64,000 nt of DNA from assembly GCA_900551245.1 (NCBI GenBank), contig URVC01000001.1, forward strand, positions 124,001 to 188,000, read 5' to 3'. Below the pieces are notes generated by a model. That model did no database searches, was not told where the DNA came from, and saw only the letters and a program-made list of their open reading frames with translations. The position numbers were made by a program, and so were the translations under genes. How positions within the stretch are numbered: the first letter of the stretch is position 1; the number at the start of each line of letters is the position of its first letter. Of the stretch, positions 1-7,849 are shown piece after piece. This DNA comes from an uncultured bacterium (lineage in GTDB: Bacteria > Verrucomicrobiota > Lentisphaeria > Victivallales > Victivallaceae).

Positions 1-42
1 GCAGAACAACAAAGAAAAAAGACGCATATCCTCCCCCGATGA

Positions 43-2013
43 TTATTGCAGGAACACCAGTTCCTTCACTTCAAGTTCCGCCGAACCGGCCCGCTCCGGC
101 GTGCCGCCCGCTCCGAAATTGACGTAACGGATCTCACCCGGAGTGGGGATGCGCTGTTTCAATCCAGCGTTCCACGAGGCGGGCTTGAAATGATTCAACG
201 GAATCAGCCGGGTCTGGAACTCCCTGCCCGGCGGCGGCAGCGTACAGACATAGGATTCATCGCCCGGTTTCTGCTGAAACACCATTTCCGCCTTCAGTCC
301 CGACGGCAACTCTCCGCGATAGGAGATCTTCACGAAACGGGCGTCGCGCGGCACCGCGTTTTCCGGCAGAGAGGAGCGGAGAAACACCCAGTTATGTTTG
401 CCGGGGTTGAGTTGAAACTGCAATTTCACCCTCTTGCCATCCCGGAGAAGTTTTCCTTTCGCGGCGGCGGCATTGGCGACATCGAGCCGGCGTCCGGTCA
501 GCAGGTTGCAGGCCGGCTTGCGCAGCAGATCGAAATAACGATGTTCGAGGCCGCCATCTTTGAATTCCACCGGAACCCGCTGAATTGCAGGAAGCTCAAT
601 CGTGTCGCCGGAAACCCGTGCCGTCACCGGAATCCTCTTCGGATTCCGGCCGAGATCGAACACGCAGCTGCCGAAGTAAACCCCGGCGGGCAGCGCATAT
701 TTCCGCCCGCACAGTTCGAGGGTGCGCGGCTTCTTCAAAAGTGACCAGAAGAAGATTCGCGGATAGAACTGCTCCTTGCGGTAGACGTTGTACGGAGGCG
801 CCGCCTCGGTGATGATTTTTGAACCCGGAGATTCCGGCAGCAGCCGCGACCACAACTGGCCGGAGAAGCTGGTGATCTTTTCCGGGGAACGCAGCGGCCA
901 GGCGAGGACGATTTTCTCCTCTTCGATTTCCGGCATCGTTCCGCTCTTGAACCAGCGGTTGTAAAAGCGGAAGATCTCAAGCAGTTCCGATCCCTTGTTG
1001 CAGGAGGGCCAGATGTCGTGGTCCTCGTTCAGGTCGTTCCAGGTGGTGAGGATCATCGTTGAAACACCGGCGCGGATGGCGGCATCATAGATCGCATGAA
1101 TCCGTCCGAAGTCCGGCTGAGTATAGTGTTTTCCCTCACGCATGCTCCCGCTGCTGACACTCCAGAAGAAGGGTATTTTCTTCAAGCGCTTCATCGTGTG
1201 GCGCTGGTATTCGACAAGGAATTCCGTCGGACCGGAGGGGGAAAAAAGATAGGCTCCGTCGGCGATATCATCCCACATCCAGTCGATCCGGGAGGGACGG
1301 ATGTCGGCGACGAAATAGAACCGCTGTTCTTTTTTACGCAATCCGGCGAGGATCTCACGCCAACCGCAATCCGGCAGAGGCGCCGTTTTATCCGGGGCAT
1401 CGGAGTTCTCATAGAATGAATCCGTCCCGAAGTGGACCAGCAGTGGAAGTCCATTAACCTGTTGATACGCGGAATGATTCGCACTCATTTTCAATGCGGA
1501 ATCCAGCACCTTGATCCATTCATCGACGGTCAGGACACGACGCTTGGGATAGCGGCTCGAAAGATTGGCCACATCGGCAAAAATCGCCATCTTCAACCCG
1601 AGCTCTCCGGCAATCTTCAAACGATCCAGGAAGAGCGGGAAACGCGCAAACGGGGTATTCCAGGAGTCCAGCGGCTTTGTCGGATCGTAATCGGGCACCG
1701 GCAGCATGTCATAAAGCACAGTATCAACACCGATTTTTTTCATCAACTCCAGATGAATCCGGGCGAACTTATTGACCAGCGCCCGCACCTCGGCTGAATC
1801 TTTTTTCGGCTGACTTTTCGGAATTTGAGCAAGCGGCAGCGGAAAATTACGCAGGTCGTTGCTGTTCATTTTATTCTGATGTCCGAAAGTCGAACCGCCT
1901 CCGCCGATGACCGGATCAATGAATGCGAGATCGACCAGCCAGACCTGACGTTTCTCCGCTGACACGACAACTGCTGCAAAGAAGAGGAGAAGGACATAAA
2001 ATATTTTTCGCAT
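43..2013 (-). CDS. Secreted GH71/GH99-like glycoside hydrolase
   Basis: A 656-residue protein with a signal peptide (about residues 1-18, K-I-F then a run of L/F/A/V, cut after V-S-A). Residues 20-360 read as a TIM barrel of the GH71/GH99 type: a D-x-x near 146 (FADVAN), VADIRP near 235 and TTWNDLNE at 323-330, which matches the T-W-N-(E/D) acid region of these endo-acting enzymes. The last 300 residues are beta-rich and probably bind sugar. The reading frame is open 50 codons further upstream, but the start at 2013 is chosen because the signal peptide begins there. It starts 5 bases after the stop of the pseudopilin gene upstream, so the two are probably translated together. Family placement is by motif only; the substrate is unknown. 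Confidence 0.8.
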   Translation of the reverse strand: MRKIFYVLLLFFAAVVVSAEKRQVWLVDLAFIDPVIGGGGSTFGHQNKMNSNDLRNFPLPLAQIPKSQPKKDSAEVRALVNKFARIHLELMKKIGVDTVLYDMLPVPDYDPTKPLDSWNTPFARFPLFLDRLKIAGELGLKMAIFADVANLSSRYPKRRVLTVDEWIKVLDSALKMSANHSAYQQVNGLPLLVHFGTDSFYENSDAPDKTAPLPDCGWREILAGLRKKEQRFYFVADIRPSRIDWMWDDIADGAYLFSPSGPTEFLVEYQRHTMKRLKKIPFFWSVSSGSMREGKHYTQPDFGRIHAIYDAAIRAGVSTMILTTWNDLNEDHDIWPSCNKGSELLEIFRFYNRWFKSGTMPEIEEEKIVLAWPLRSPEKITSFSGQLWSRLLPESPGSKIITEAAPPYNVYRKEQFYPRIFFWSLLKKPRTLELCGRKYALPAGVYFGSCVFDLGRNPKRIPVTARVSGDTIELPAIQRVPVEFKDGGLEHRYFDLLRKPACNLLTGRRLDVANAAAAKGKLLRDGKRVKLQFQLNPGKHNWVFLRSSLPENAVPRDARFVKISYRGELPSGLKAEMVFQQKPGDESYVCTLPPPGREFQTRLIPLNHFKPASWNAGLKQRIPTPGEIRYVNFGAGGTPERAGSAELEVKELVFLQ

Positions 2014-2018
2014 AAGAA

Positions 2019-2864
2019 TCACCACCATTGAAAGTAAGGGTTCTGCCGGGTATACAATTCCTGCCAGCTGTGCCACTCGAGATGCCCGTCGATGAAGATG
2101 ACGTTGCAGCCGTTGGAGTGATAATTCGCACAACCGCGACCGCTGCTGCCCGTCCAGTTCCAAGTCTGATTGAGGCGAATTTCAAACTGCGGAATCGTCA
2201 TACCGTTCTTGAAACGCATTCCCTCGGAAATCATGACACGGCGGCGAATCTGTTCTTTCTTCCCGGTCAGATTCTGCCCCTTGGTCCAGCCGATGCCATA
2301 TCCCTGTATGTCAGGGTCCCAACTGATCGGCCCCATCTGCGCATACGGTGCATAACCGAAATTGCCGTCACCGGCCAAAACCATCTCCTCATTCAGCGAC
2401 GGACAGAACCAGACCGAATCCGCCTTGTATTTCGGCCGTCCAATCGATTTGGTATGCCATTCAGCAATCGGCAGATAAACCGAAAGAACATTGCTCCACC
2501 AGCCGCCGCGATTGACGTTTTCCGTACCGCTGTTGTTGATCATCGGGTAGTAGGCGTCGCTGTCGGAGCGGTAGAGTTCCACTGCCGTCGTAATCTGTTT
2601 GAGATTATTCGCACATTTGATGGTACGCGCCTTCCCCCGCGCCTGATTCAGTGCGGGCAGCAGCAATGCCGCCAGAATGGCGATGATCGCAATTACGACC
2701 AAGAGTTCAATCAGAGTAAATCGAGCAGGACGCAATGTCATGGCGACGTCGACAGAATGAGGCGGAGCGTTCCATACCCCCCTTTCCCTGTCGCGGGAGA
2801 TACGCCCGAGGCCGCAGGCAGATGAATGACCAAAGCGAAGTTTCGGCAAGACATGATGGTTCAT
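2019..2864 (-). CDS. Pseudopilin-like protein, H-X9-DG type, with long leader
   Basis: A 281-residue protein of the type often annotated as prepilin-type cleavage/methylation protein (DUF1559-like). A charged 48-residue leader precedes F-T-L-I-E-L-L and a hydrophobic helix (about 49-72). The C-terminal part carries H-S-N-G-C-N-V-I-F-I-D-G, the H-X9-D-G motif. The far start at 2864 is supported by a GGAGG box 7 bases upstream, whereas no such box precedes the internal ATG at 2741. The residue before F is Arg, not the Gly normally needed by prepilin peptidase. The gene lies between a GntR-type regulator and the GH71/GH99-like gene, both on the same strand, and probably forms an operon with the latter. 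A surface or periplasmic role is likely; its ligand is unknown. Confidence 0.85.
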   Translation of the reverse strand: MNHHVLPKLRFGHSSACGLGRISRDRERGVWNAPPHSVDVAMTLRPARFTLIELLVVIAIIAILAALLLPALNQARGKARTIKCANNLKQITTAVELYRSDSDAYYPMINNSGTENVNRGGWWSNVLSVYLPIAEWHTKSIGRPKYKADSVWFCPSLNEEMVLAGDGNFGYAPYAQMGPISWDPDIQGYGIGWTKGQNLTGKKEQIRRRVMISEGMRFKNGMTIPQFEIRLNQTWNWTGSSGRGCANYHSNGCNVIFIDGHLEWHSWQELYTRQNPYFQWW

Positions 2865-2870
2865 TTACAT

Positions 2871-2878
2871 TCCTCCTT
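2871..2878 (-). promoter_or_regulatory. Ribosome binding site fixing the long pseudopilin start
   Basis: On the minus strand AAGGAGGA sits 6-7 bases before the ATG at 2864. It shows that the 48-residue leader is really translated, instead of a start at the internal ATG at 2741. Confidence 0.7.
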
Positions 2879-2949
2879 GCAGGGGGTAAATTTATCTCTG
2901 CTCTTTACGCAGATGACCGTTTTTCTTTCAGTCGAGTTCTTCGCGGACA

Positions 2950-4035
2950 TCAACACAATCCCAATGATTTTACAGAATCTCCTGGCACGTAACAGCTTGG
3001 AATCAATATCTCCTGTGGAGGCATATCGGGATTTTCCCACCGCCGCAAAAGCAGAGCGAGCGCTTCCCGGGCATGTGCTTCGAGTGAAACATTCACGTAG
3101 GATACGGCGGGGCGGTAATACTGCATCTCAATCCGGTCGCCGATCACCGCCAGCGAAAGATCATCCGGCACGGAAAATCCATCATCAGTAACCGCAGCCA
3201 CCGCAGATAGATAATCGGCAGGTTTGACAATCAGCACCGAAAAGGGATAGTTCCCCTTCATGGCGCGCAACTGCCGGTAGATCGCATGCTGGGTGGATTG
3301 GTAGAGCGGCACATCGAGCAACAGTGCCAGCCGATCGAAGTCGTGGCTGCACTCCGGATAATTCTGCAACGTCTTTCGCCAGGAGTAATAATGATTTTTG
3401 TCGTCCTCCATCTGCTGGATCTGCGCGGCAAGACCGATATTGCGATGCCCCAGCCGGACCAGATTTTCAACCAGAAGCTGAATCTCGCTGCCGGTATTGC
3501 CGACAACCGAATCAAACCCCCGGCCGGTCTCATGGATTCCAATCAGAATCAGCGGCTTCCCGCTCTGCTGAAGTTTCTGAAGAAAGACCGGAGAAAGTTT
3601 GGCAAAATCTTCCGGACTCCATGCGATGATGCCGTCACAGCAGGCAATGGTCTCATCCACGGTTCGATCGTCCCAATGGCGGGCAAACGCCTGACGGAGC
3701 AACAGCTTTTTCTCATCGCACATCCGCTGCATGTGCACGATGAAGTCCACGAATTCAGGCGTCGCAAACGCCGGCAGAATCAACCCCACCTGCCGCTGCA
3801 TCTTCTTTTCCGAAACCGTGTCGTTGACGAAAAAACCGACCCGCGGCACACATCGCAGATACCCTTCGGCCGTCAATCCGGCGATCGCCTTCCGCACCGT
3901 CATGTGGCTCACCTGAAAGAGCTTCGCCAGCTCATACTGCGACGGAAGCGCACTCCCGCGGGCAAAGTTCCCAATCGCGATCTGACGCTTAAGTTCCGTC
4001 AGAATTGTATCGGCTTTCACTGAGACTTTCGGCAT
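2950..4035 (-). CDS. GntR-family regulator with LacI-like sugar-binding domain
   Basis: A 361-residue regulator. Residues 1-75 form a GntR winged helix (LPSQYELAKLFQVSHMTVRK is the recognition region). Residues 80-355 resemble a LacI/periplasmic-binding-protein fold (VGLILPAF, GIIAWSPED, VIGD). This is the AraR-like architecture, in which a sugar releases the repressor from DNA. The gene has a near-perfect sigma70 promoter with a palindrome between -35 and -10, which suggests it represses itself. The pseudopilin and GH71/GH99-like genes follow 85 bases downstream on the same strand and are the obvious targets. The inducer is unknown. Confidence 0.88.
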   Translation of the reverse strand: MPKVSVKADTILTELKRQIAIGNFARGSALPSQYELAKLFQVSHMTVRKAIAGLTAEGYLRCVPRVGFFVNDTVSEKKMQRQVGLILPAFATPEFVDFIVHMQRMCDEKKLLLRQAFARHWDDRTVDETIACCDGIIAWSPEDFAKLSPVFLQKLQQSGKPLILIGIHETGRGFDSVVGNTGSEIQLLVENLVRLGHRNIGLAAQIQQMEDDKNHYYSWRKTLQNYPECSHDFDRLALLLDVPLYQSTQHAIYRQLRAMKGNYPFSVLIVKPADYLSAVAAVTDDGFSVPDDLSLAVIGDRIEMQYYRPAVSYVNVSLEAHAREALALLLRRWENPDMPPQEILIPSCYVPGDSVKSLGLC

Positions 4036-4071
4036 CAGAACACTCTCCGGATTTTGAAACTCTGCTCTAAT

Positions 4072-4100
4072 ATTATATCAGACTGATACAGTATTGTCAA
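4072..4100 (-). promoter_or_regulatory. Consensus sigma70 promoter of the GntR/LacI-hybrid gene
   Basis: On the minus strand TTGACA (4100-4095) and TATAAT (4077-4072) are separated by exactly 17 bases, both boxes matching the consensus. The start codon is 36 bases downstream of the -10 box. Confidence 0.8.
4076..4093. promoter_or_regulatory. Palindromic operator inside the promoter
   Basis: TATCA-GAC-TGATA (4076-4088) overlaps a second inverted repeat, ACTG-ATA-CAGT (4082-4092). Both lie in the spacer and touch the -10 box, so a bound repressor would block RNA polymerase. The likely binder is the adjacent GntR/LacI hybrid. This is inferred from position and symmetry. Confidence 0.55.
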
Positions 4101-4143
4101 GTCTTTTTATAAAAAAAATAAAAAGATTCATAGTTTGCGGAAT

Positions 4144-4179
4144 GAAAAAGGGGCGGTCCGACTGTTCGGGCCGCCCCTT
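4144..4179 (-). terminator. Rho-independent terminator after the isomerase gene
   Basis: On the minus strand AAGGGGCGG pairs with CCGCCCCTT around an inner CCGA/TCGG stem and is followed by a T-run. It lies 24 bases past the stop of the sugar isomerase/epimerase gene and closes that operon. Confidence 0.85.
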
Positions 4180-4202
4180 CCATTCCGTGTCGTCAGGAAT
4201 CT

Positions 4203-4988
4203 TTACTTCACCCCCATCGCGCGGAGGTTGTTGTAGGAGATCTTGATCGATTCGAAGATGTCACGATCTTTGAAAAGCGCATCCTGCTCGATCGAATACC
4301 AGCGGACACCGGTCTCGCGACAGGCCAGCAGAATGCCGCCCCAGTCCAGATTTCCTTCACCGATTTCGCAGAACACCGGCTTGTCGTTGTCGATGATCGT
4401 GAAGTCCTTGAAGTGAATCACCGGCATCCGGTAGCCGAGCCGGTGAATCCAGCTCACCGGACTGCCGCCGCCGCGGGTCACCCAGTGCACGTCCACTTCG
4501 GCAAACACCGTCTTCGGATCCGTGTTCGCGTAGAAATATTCGAAAAAGGTCTCGCGACGCCCCGGCAGACGTTCAAACTCAAAATTGTGGTTGTGATACC
4601 CGAGACGGATTCCGGCTTCGAGCAGTTCCGCCCCCTTTTCGTTGAAGATATCGATAAGTTTCTGCGCATTTTCCACCGAGCCGCGCAGTTCCGGCGGCGG
4701 CGCTCCGAGCGCGACGAAATCGCACTCCAGCGTCTTCATCCGGTCGATCAGAGGAGCGCTCTCACCGGAAATCGTCGCAATGTTCTCATGGGTGGCGCAG
4801 CAGAAAAGCGCATGTTTGTCGAGCTGCTTCTTGATCACTTCCGCCGGAAGCGGCACCGCGGAAACCTGCACCGCCTGATAACCGATTTCGCAGACCCGGT
4901 CAAGGGTGCGGTCCAGATCGCTCTCGGTCTTGCAGTAATCCCGCAGATTGAACAGCGTCACGGCAATTTGAGAATCGGGCATCTTCAT
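4203..4988 (-). CDS. Sugar phosphate isomerase/epimerase-family TIM barrel protein
   Basis: A 261-residue cytoplasmic protein of the xylose isomerase-like TIM barrel family (IolE, AP-endonuclease-2 fold). Conserved metal-site features are visible: GYHNHNFEFE (130-139), AEVDVHWV (163-170), VIHFKDF (190-196) and EIGEGNLDW (208-216). Members isomerise or dehydrate keto-sugars and inositol derivatives. A clear GAAGGAG box precedes the ATG. It is 20 bases downstream of a Gfo/Idh/MocA dehydrogenase gene on the same strand, a very common pairing in which the dehydrogenase makes a keto-sugar that this enzyme rearranges. The exact substrate cannot be read from the sequence. Confidence 0.85.
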   Translation of the reverse strand: MKMPDSQIAVTLFNLRDYCKTESDLDRTLDRVCEIGYQAVQVSAVPLPAEVIKKQLDKHALFCCATHENIATISGESAPLIDRMKTLECDFVALGAPPPELRGSVENAQKLIDIFNEKGAELLEAGIRLGYHNHNFEFERLPGRRETFFEYFYANTDPKTVFAEVDVHWVTRGGGSPVSWIHRLGYRMPVIHFKDFTIIDNDKPVFCEIGEGNLDWGGILLACRETGVRWYSIEQDALFKDRDIFESIKISYNNLRAMGVK

Positions 4989-5008
4989 TTTTTCTGCTCC
5001 TTCAGATA

Positions 5009-6067
5009 TTATTTGACCACGTCGATAGCGCCCTGCTTGACCTGATCGATCACGCGGACCACTTCAACTGCCTGTTCCATGGTAATCGGATACGCCGCAT
5101 GATTGCGGATCGTCTGGTAGAGGTAGTACCAGATCTTCTCCGTGGTATCGCCGGAGGAAGGCGCGACACCGAGTTCATCCTCCACCCACACCGGGCTCAC
5201 CTGCCCGCCGAATCCGCCATCCAGCGGCGGATTCGCACTGGTGGCGTGGATCTCCGGCAGCGGAATCGCCGGATTGAGATATTTCAATTTCAGCTTCTTC
5301 TCGTCGTAGCTCACCAGAGAACCGCGGCTGCCGCGCACCACATAGACCGGGTCCGGCATACTGATGCCGCCGGAGATCTCCACATCGACAATCCGGCCGT
5401 TTTCCCCCTTGAAGATGATCTTGAGGTGATCTTCCGCATCTCCCTTGGCGGCGACCAGTTTCAGATCGCTCCAGAGCTCTTTGACCGGGGATTCCAGGAA
5501 CTGCAGCGCGTGGTCCACCAGGTGCGGCCCCCAGTTGAGCAGCTGGCCGCCCCCTTCGGAAAGGATGGTCTGCCAGTCGGCACGCCACTGGAAACTGTGG
5601 CGGCAGAGCTTGATCTCAAAAATCGTACCGAGCTTGCCGGTGGCGATGATCTCGCGGATATGCGCAAACGCCGGCTCAAAACGACGGTTGTGACGGATGA
5701 AAATTTTGCCGGGGAACCGTTCGGAGGCCTCCTTCAGCTTCAACGCGTCGGCATAGGTGCAGGCGATCGGCTTCTCCACCATCACATACTTGCCCGCCTC
5801 CGCCGCCTCGATCGCGTGTTTCACATGATCCGGCGAACGGGTGGCAATCGTCACCAGCTCGATATCCGGGTTCTTCAGAAAATCCGCACTGTTGTCGTAG
5901 ACATGCAGCGACGGAATCTTCTTCACGGCCGCTTCCCGCCGCTCCACGTCGATATCGCACCCGGCAACCACTTCGTACAAATCCGGATACAACCCAAGTT
6001 CATGAAAATGCATGCCGTTCCCGGCCCGACCGAGTCCCCAGACTCCCACGCGAATCCGATCCGCCAT
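5009..6067 (-). CDS. Gfo/Idh/MocA-family NAD(P)-dependent sugar dehydrogenase
   Basis: A 352-residue oxidoreductase. The Rossmann motif GVWGLGRAG (8-16) binds NAD(P), and the E-K-P signature (98-100) holds the catalytic lysine. GGGQLLNWGPHLVDHA (172-187) supplies the family His/Asp residues near the substrate. No signal peptide is present, so it acts in the cytoplasm. It is the first gene of a two-gene operon with the isomerase/epimerase-like gene. A short palindrome GAAAC-C-GTTTC lies 49-59 bases upstream of the start and may be its operator. The substrate is probably a sugar, inositol or amino sugar. Confidence 0.88.
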   Translation of the reverse strand: MADRIRVGVWGLGRAGNGMHFHELGLYPDLYEVVAGCDIDVERREAAVKKIPSLHVYDNSADFLKNPDIELVTIATRSPDHVKHAIEAAEAGKYVMVEKPIACTYADALKLKEASERFPGKIFIRHNRRFEPAFAHIREIIATGKLGTIFEIKLCRHSFQWRADWQTILSEGGGQLLNWGPHLVDHALQFLESPVKELWSDLKLVAAKGDAEDHLKIIFKGENGRIVDVEISGGISMPDPVYVVRGSRGSLVSYDEKKLKLKYLNPAIPLPEIHATSANPPLDGGFGGQVSPVWVEDELGVAPSSGDTTEKIWYYLYQTIRNHAAYPITMEQAVEVVRVIDQVKQGAIDVVK

Positions 6068-6115
6068 TTTTATTTTCTCTCCTTGTCTTCACAATGGTGA
6101 CAATGTTGAAAAAAA

Positions 6116-6126
6116 GAAACCGTTTC
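6116..6126. promoter_or_regulatory. Candidate operator upstream of the dehydrogenase operon
   Basis: GAAAC-C-GTTTC is a perfect 11-base inverted repeat with a central C-G step, like operators of LacI-type regulators. The nonamer TTCACAATG occurs twice around it (6088-6096 and 6124-6132). The binder is unknown; the FCD-GntR encoded next door is one candidate. Confidence 0.35.
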
Positions 6127-6206
6127 ACAATGTTTAATATAACCAGAGAAAACGATTTTTCCATAGGGAAAACAACTTTTTTTATCAGATAATTCCTCCC
6201 CTTACG

Positions 6207-6848
6207 TCAGAGCGCCCCGCGCCTCACCACGGAACTTCCGCCCCGAATATGCTCCGCGAGTTTCGCCGCGGCCGGTCCATAGTCGCGTTTGAGCAGAAGC
6301 TCAAAAAGTTCGAGCCGTTCACGCACCGGGTCAAAATCGTCCCCGGGCGCGGCACTGCAACTGCGCAGGTTGCGGAACGGCGCAGTCCGCCGGATCAGCC
6401 GGGCGGCAATTTCGCCGAGACAGCGGTTGGTGCAGTATTCCGTAATCAGGGAGTGGAGGGCGGCGTCCGCGGCGAGCGCGACGGAAATCCGTTCCTCCGG
6501 AGCCGCCTCTTCGAGGCGCCGTTTCCAACCGGTCAGCTTCGCCTCGGGAATGCGGGAAATGGCGCTCTCCAGCGCCAGCGGTTCAATCATGGCGCGACAG
6601 GCGAACAGTTCCTCGACCGCTTCCGGCTCCGGTCGGCAGACCTGGTATCCCCGCCGGGGCAGCGACTCGATCAGCCCCTCCTCCGCCAGACGTCGCAACG
6701 CTTCGCGCACCGGAGTCCGGCTGATTCCGAACTCCCGCGAAAGCCCCTCCTCGGTCAGGCGCACGCCGCCATCCAGCCGCCCGCCCATAATCCGCCGGAC
6801 CAGCTCCAGATAAGCCTGTTCGGCCAGCGATCGTTTCATCAGCCCCAT
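6207..6848 (-). CDS. GntR-family (FadR/FCD) transcriptional regulator
   Basis: A 213-residue regulator. The N-terminal winged helix includes RLTEEGLSREFGISRTPVRE, the signature of the FadR subfamily, and the remainder is an all-helical FCD domain (about 85-205) that binds small organic acids, often through a metal. The frame is open to 6869, but an AAGGAGG box lies between 6869 and 6848, so the ATG at 6848 is the real start. It is divergent from the tail-fibre-like gene at 6963 and lies downstream of no other gene. FCD regulators usually control uronate or other acid catabolism; the target here could be the dehydrogenase/isomerase operon. Confidence 0.87.
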   Translation of the reverse strand: MGLMKRSLAEQAYLELVRRIMGGRLDGGVRLTEEGLSREFGISRTPVREALRRLAEEGLIESLPRRGYQVCRPEPEAVEELFACRAMIEPLALESAISRIPEAKLTGWKRRLEEAAPEERISVALAADAALHSLITEYCTNRCLGEIAARLIRRTAPFRNLRSCSAAPGDDFDPVRERLELFELLLKRDYGPAAAKLAEHIRGGSSVVRRGAL

Positions 6849-6854
6849 GGGGAT

Positions 6855-6862
6855 CCTCCTTT
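6855..6862 (-). promoter_or_regulatory. Ribosome binding site that sets the FCD-GntR start
   Basis: AAAGGAGG on the minus strand, 6 bases before the ATG at 6848. The alternative upstream ATG at 6869 would place this box inside the coding region. Confidence 0.7.
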
Positions 6863-6962
6863 GCTGCATACAATACCACTTCGAAGCGCAAAATGCAACC
6901 GAAAGGGTTTACATTACTCCTTAAAGAAAAGAGCTTCCGCGAACATCAACAAAGGAGACGCC

Positions 6963-7847
6963 ATGATAGAATTTCAAATAAAAGACAAACGTTTCTCCCG
7001 CTGCGGCAACCGTCAACTTCCCTGCGGAGCGCGGCCGGTCTTCGAATACGGAGTGCGGGAAACGGTGGAGTTCACCTTCGATTCCGATCTCGATGCGCAG
7101 GCGCTTCACACCCTCTCCGGCGACAGTATGCCGCTCCAGTCCGGCGAACCGATGCTGTTCGCGACCGGCATCGGTACCGGCACGCGCAAACTTCAATTCG
7201 AAATCGACACCATGAATCAGAGCTTTCTGGAGAAATGCCGAAGTTTCCATCAGAAACTCTATCTGGAAATCGCGGAAAAAAAGAACGGCTCCGACCGGAT
7301 TCTCCTTCAGGACTGGATCGAATGCTCGCCTCGCGTCAACGTCTCCGGCACCCCGCCCGAACCGGTCACCAGCTACTACACTGCCGCAGAAGTGGACGCC
7401 AGACTCGCGCAGATTTCCGGCGGCGGAGAGCCGCCCGACCTGAGCGAATATGCGAAAAAAAGCGAACTGCCGCAGAAACTCTCTCAGCTTGAAAACGATT
7501 CCGCATTTCTCAGCGACGCACCCGCCGACGACGCCCTTTACGGCAGGCAGAACGGTCAATGGACCGCTCTGGTCGCCACCGAGGAAAACTACTCCGCCGC
7601 AGAAAAAGCCAAGCTGGCAGAACTCCCCTCCGCGGCGGAACTCGATCAGCGGTTCGCCGATCTCTCCACCGGAGAGGTGGATCTTTCCGGCTACTACACC
7701 CGCGCGGAGACCGATGCTCTGCTCGCGCAAAAGCCCGACCGCGACGAACTGCCGGAGGTGCCGGACACCTATTCACGCAGTGAAATCGATGCGATGTTCG
7801 GCGCCTTCGAACAGGCCGCCGCCGCGGTGATCGGCGAGCCGCAATAA
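6963..7847 (+). CDS. Phage tail-fibre-like repeat protein (orphan)
   Basis: A 294-residue protein starting at an ATG with an AAAGGAG box 7 bases upstream; the frame is open far upstream but that part is the shadow of the GntR gene. The N-terminal 125 residues look like a compact beta domain. From residue 135 on, repeats of the type Y-[TS]-x-[AS]-E-x-D-A-x-[LF] appear (YYTAAEVDARL, YYTRAETDALL, TYSRSEIDAMF) together with EYAKKSELPQKLSQLEND. Such repeats occur in phage tail fibres and baseplate proteins. No other phage gene is nearby. It may be a domesticated fibre, a trimeric surface protein or a remnant. It ends 2 bases before the convergent GH gene. Confidence 0.7.
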   Translation: MIEFQIKDKRFSRCGNRQLPCGARPVFEYGVRETVEFTFDSDLDAQALHTLSGDSMPLQSGEPMLFATGIGTGTRKLQFEIDTMNQSFLEKCRSFHQKLYLEIAEKKNGSDRILLQDWIECSPRVNVSGTPPEPVTSYYTAAEVDARLAQISGGGEPPDLSEYAKKSELPQKLSQLENDSAFLSDAPADDALYGRQNGQWTALVATEENYSAAEKAKLAELPSAAELDQRFADLSTGEVDLSGYYTRAETDALLAQKPDRDELPEVPDTYSRSEIDAMFGAFEQAAAAVIGEPQ

Positions 7848-7849
7848 CC

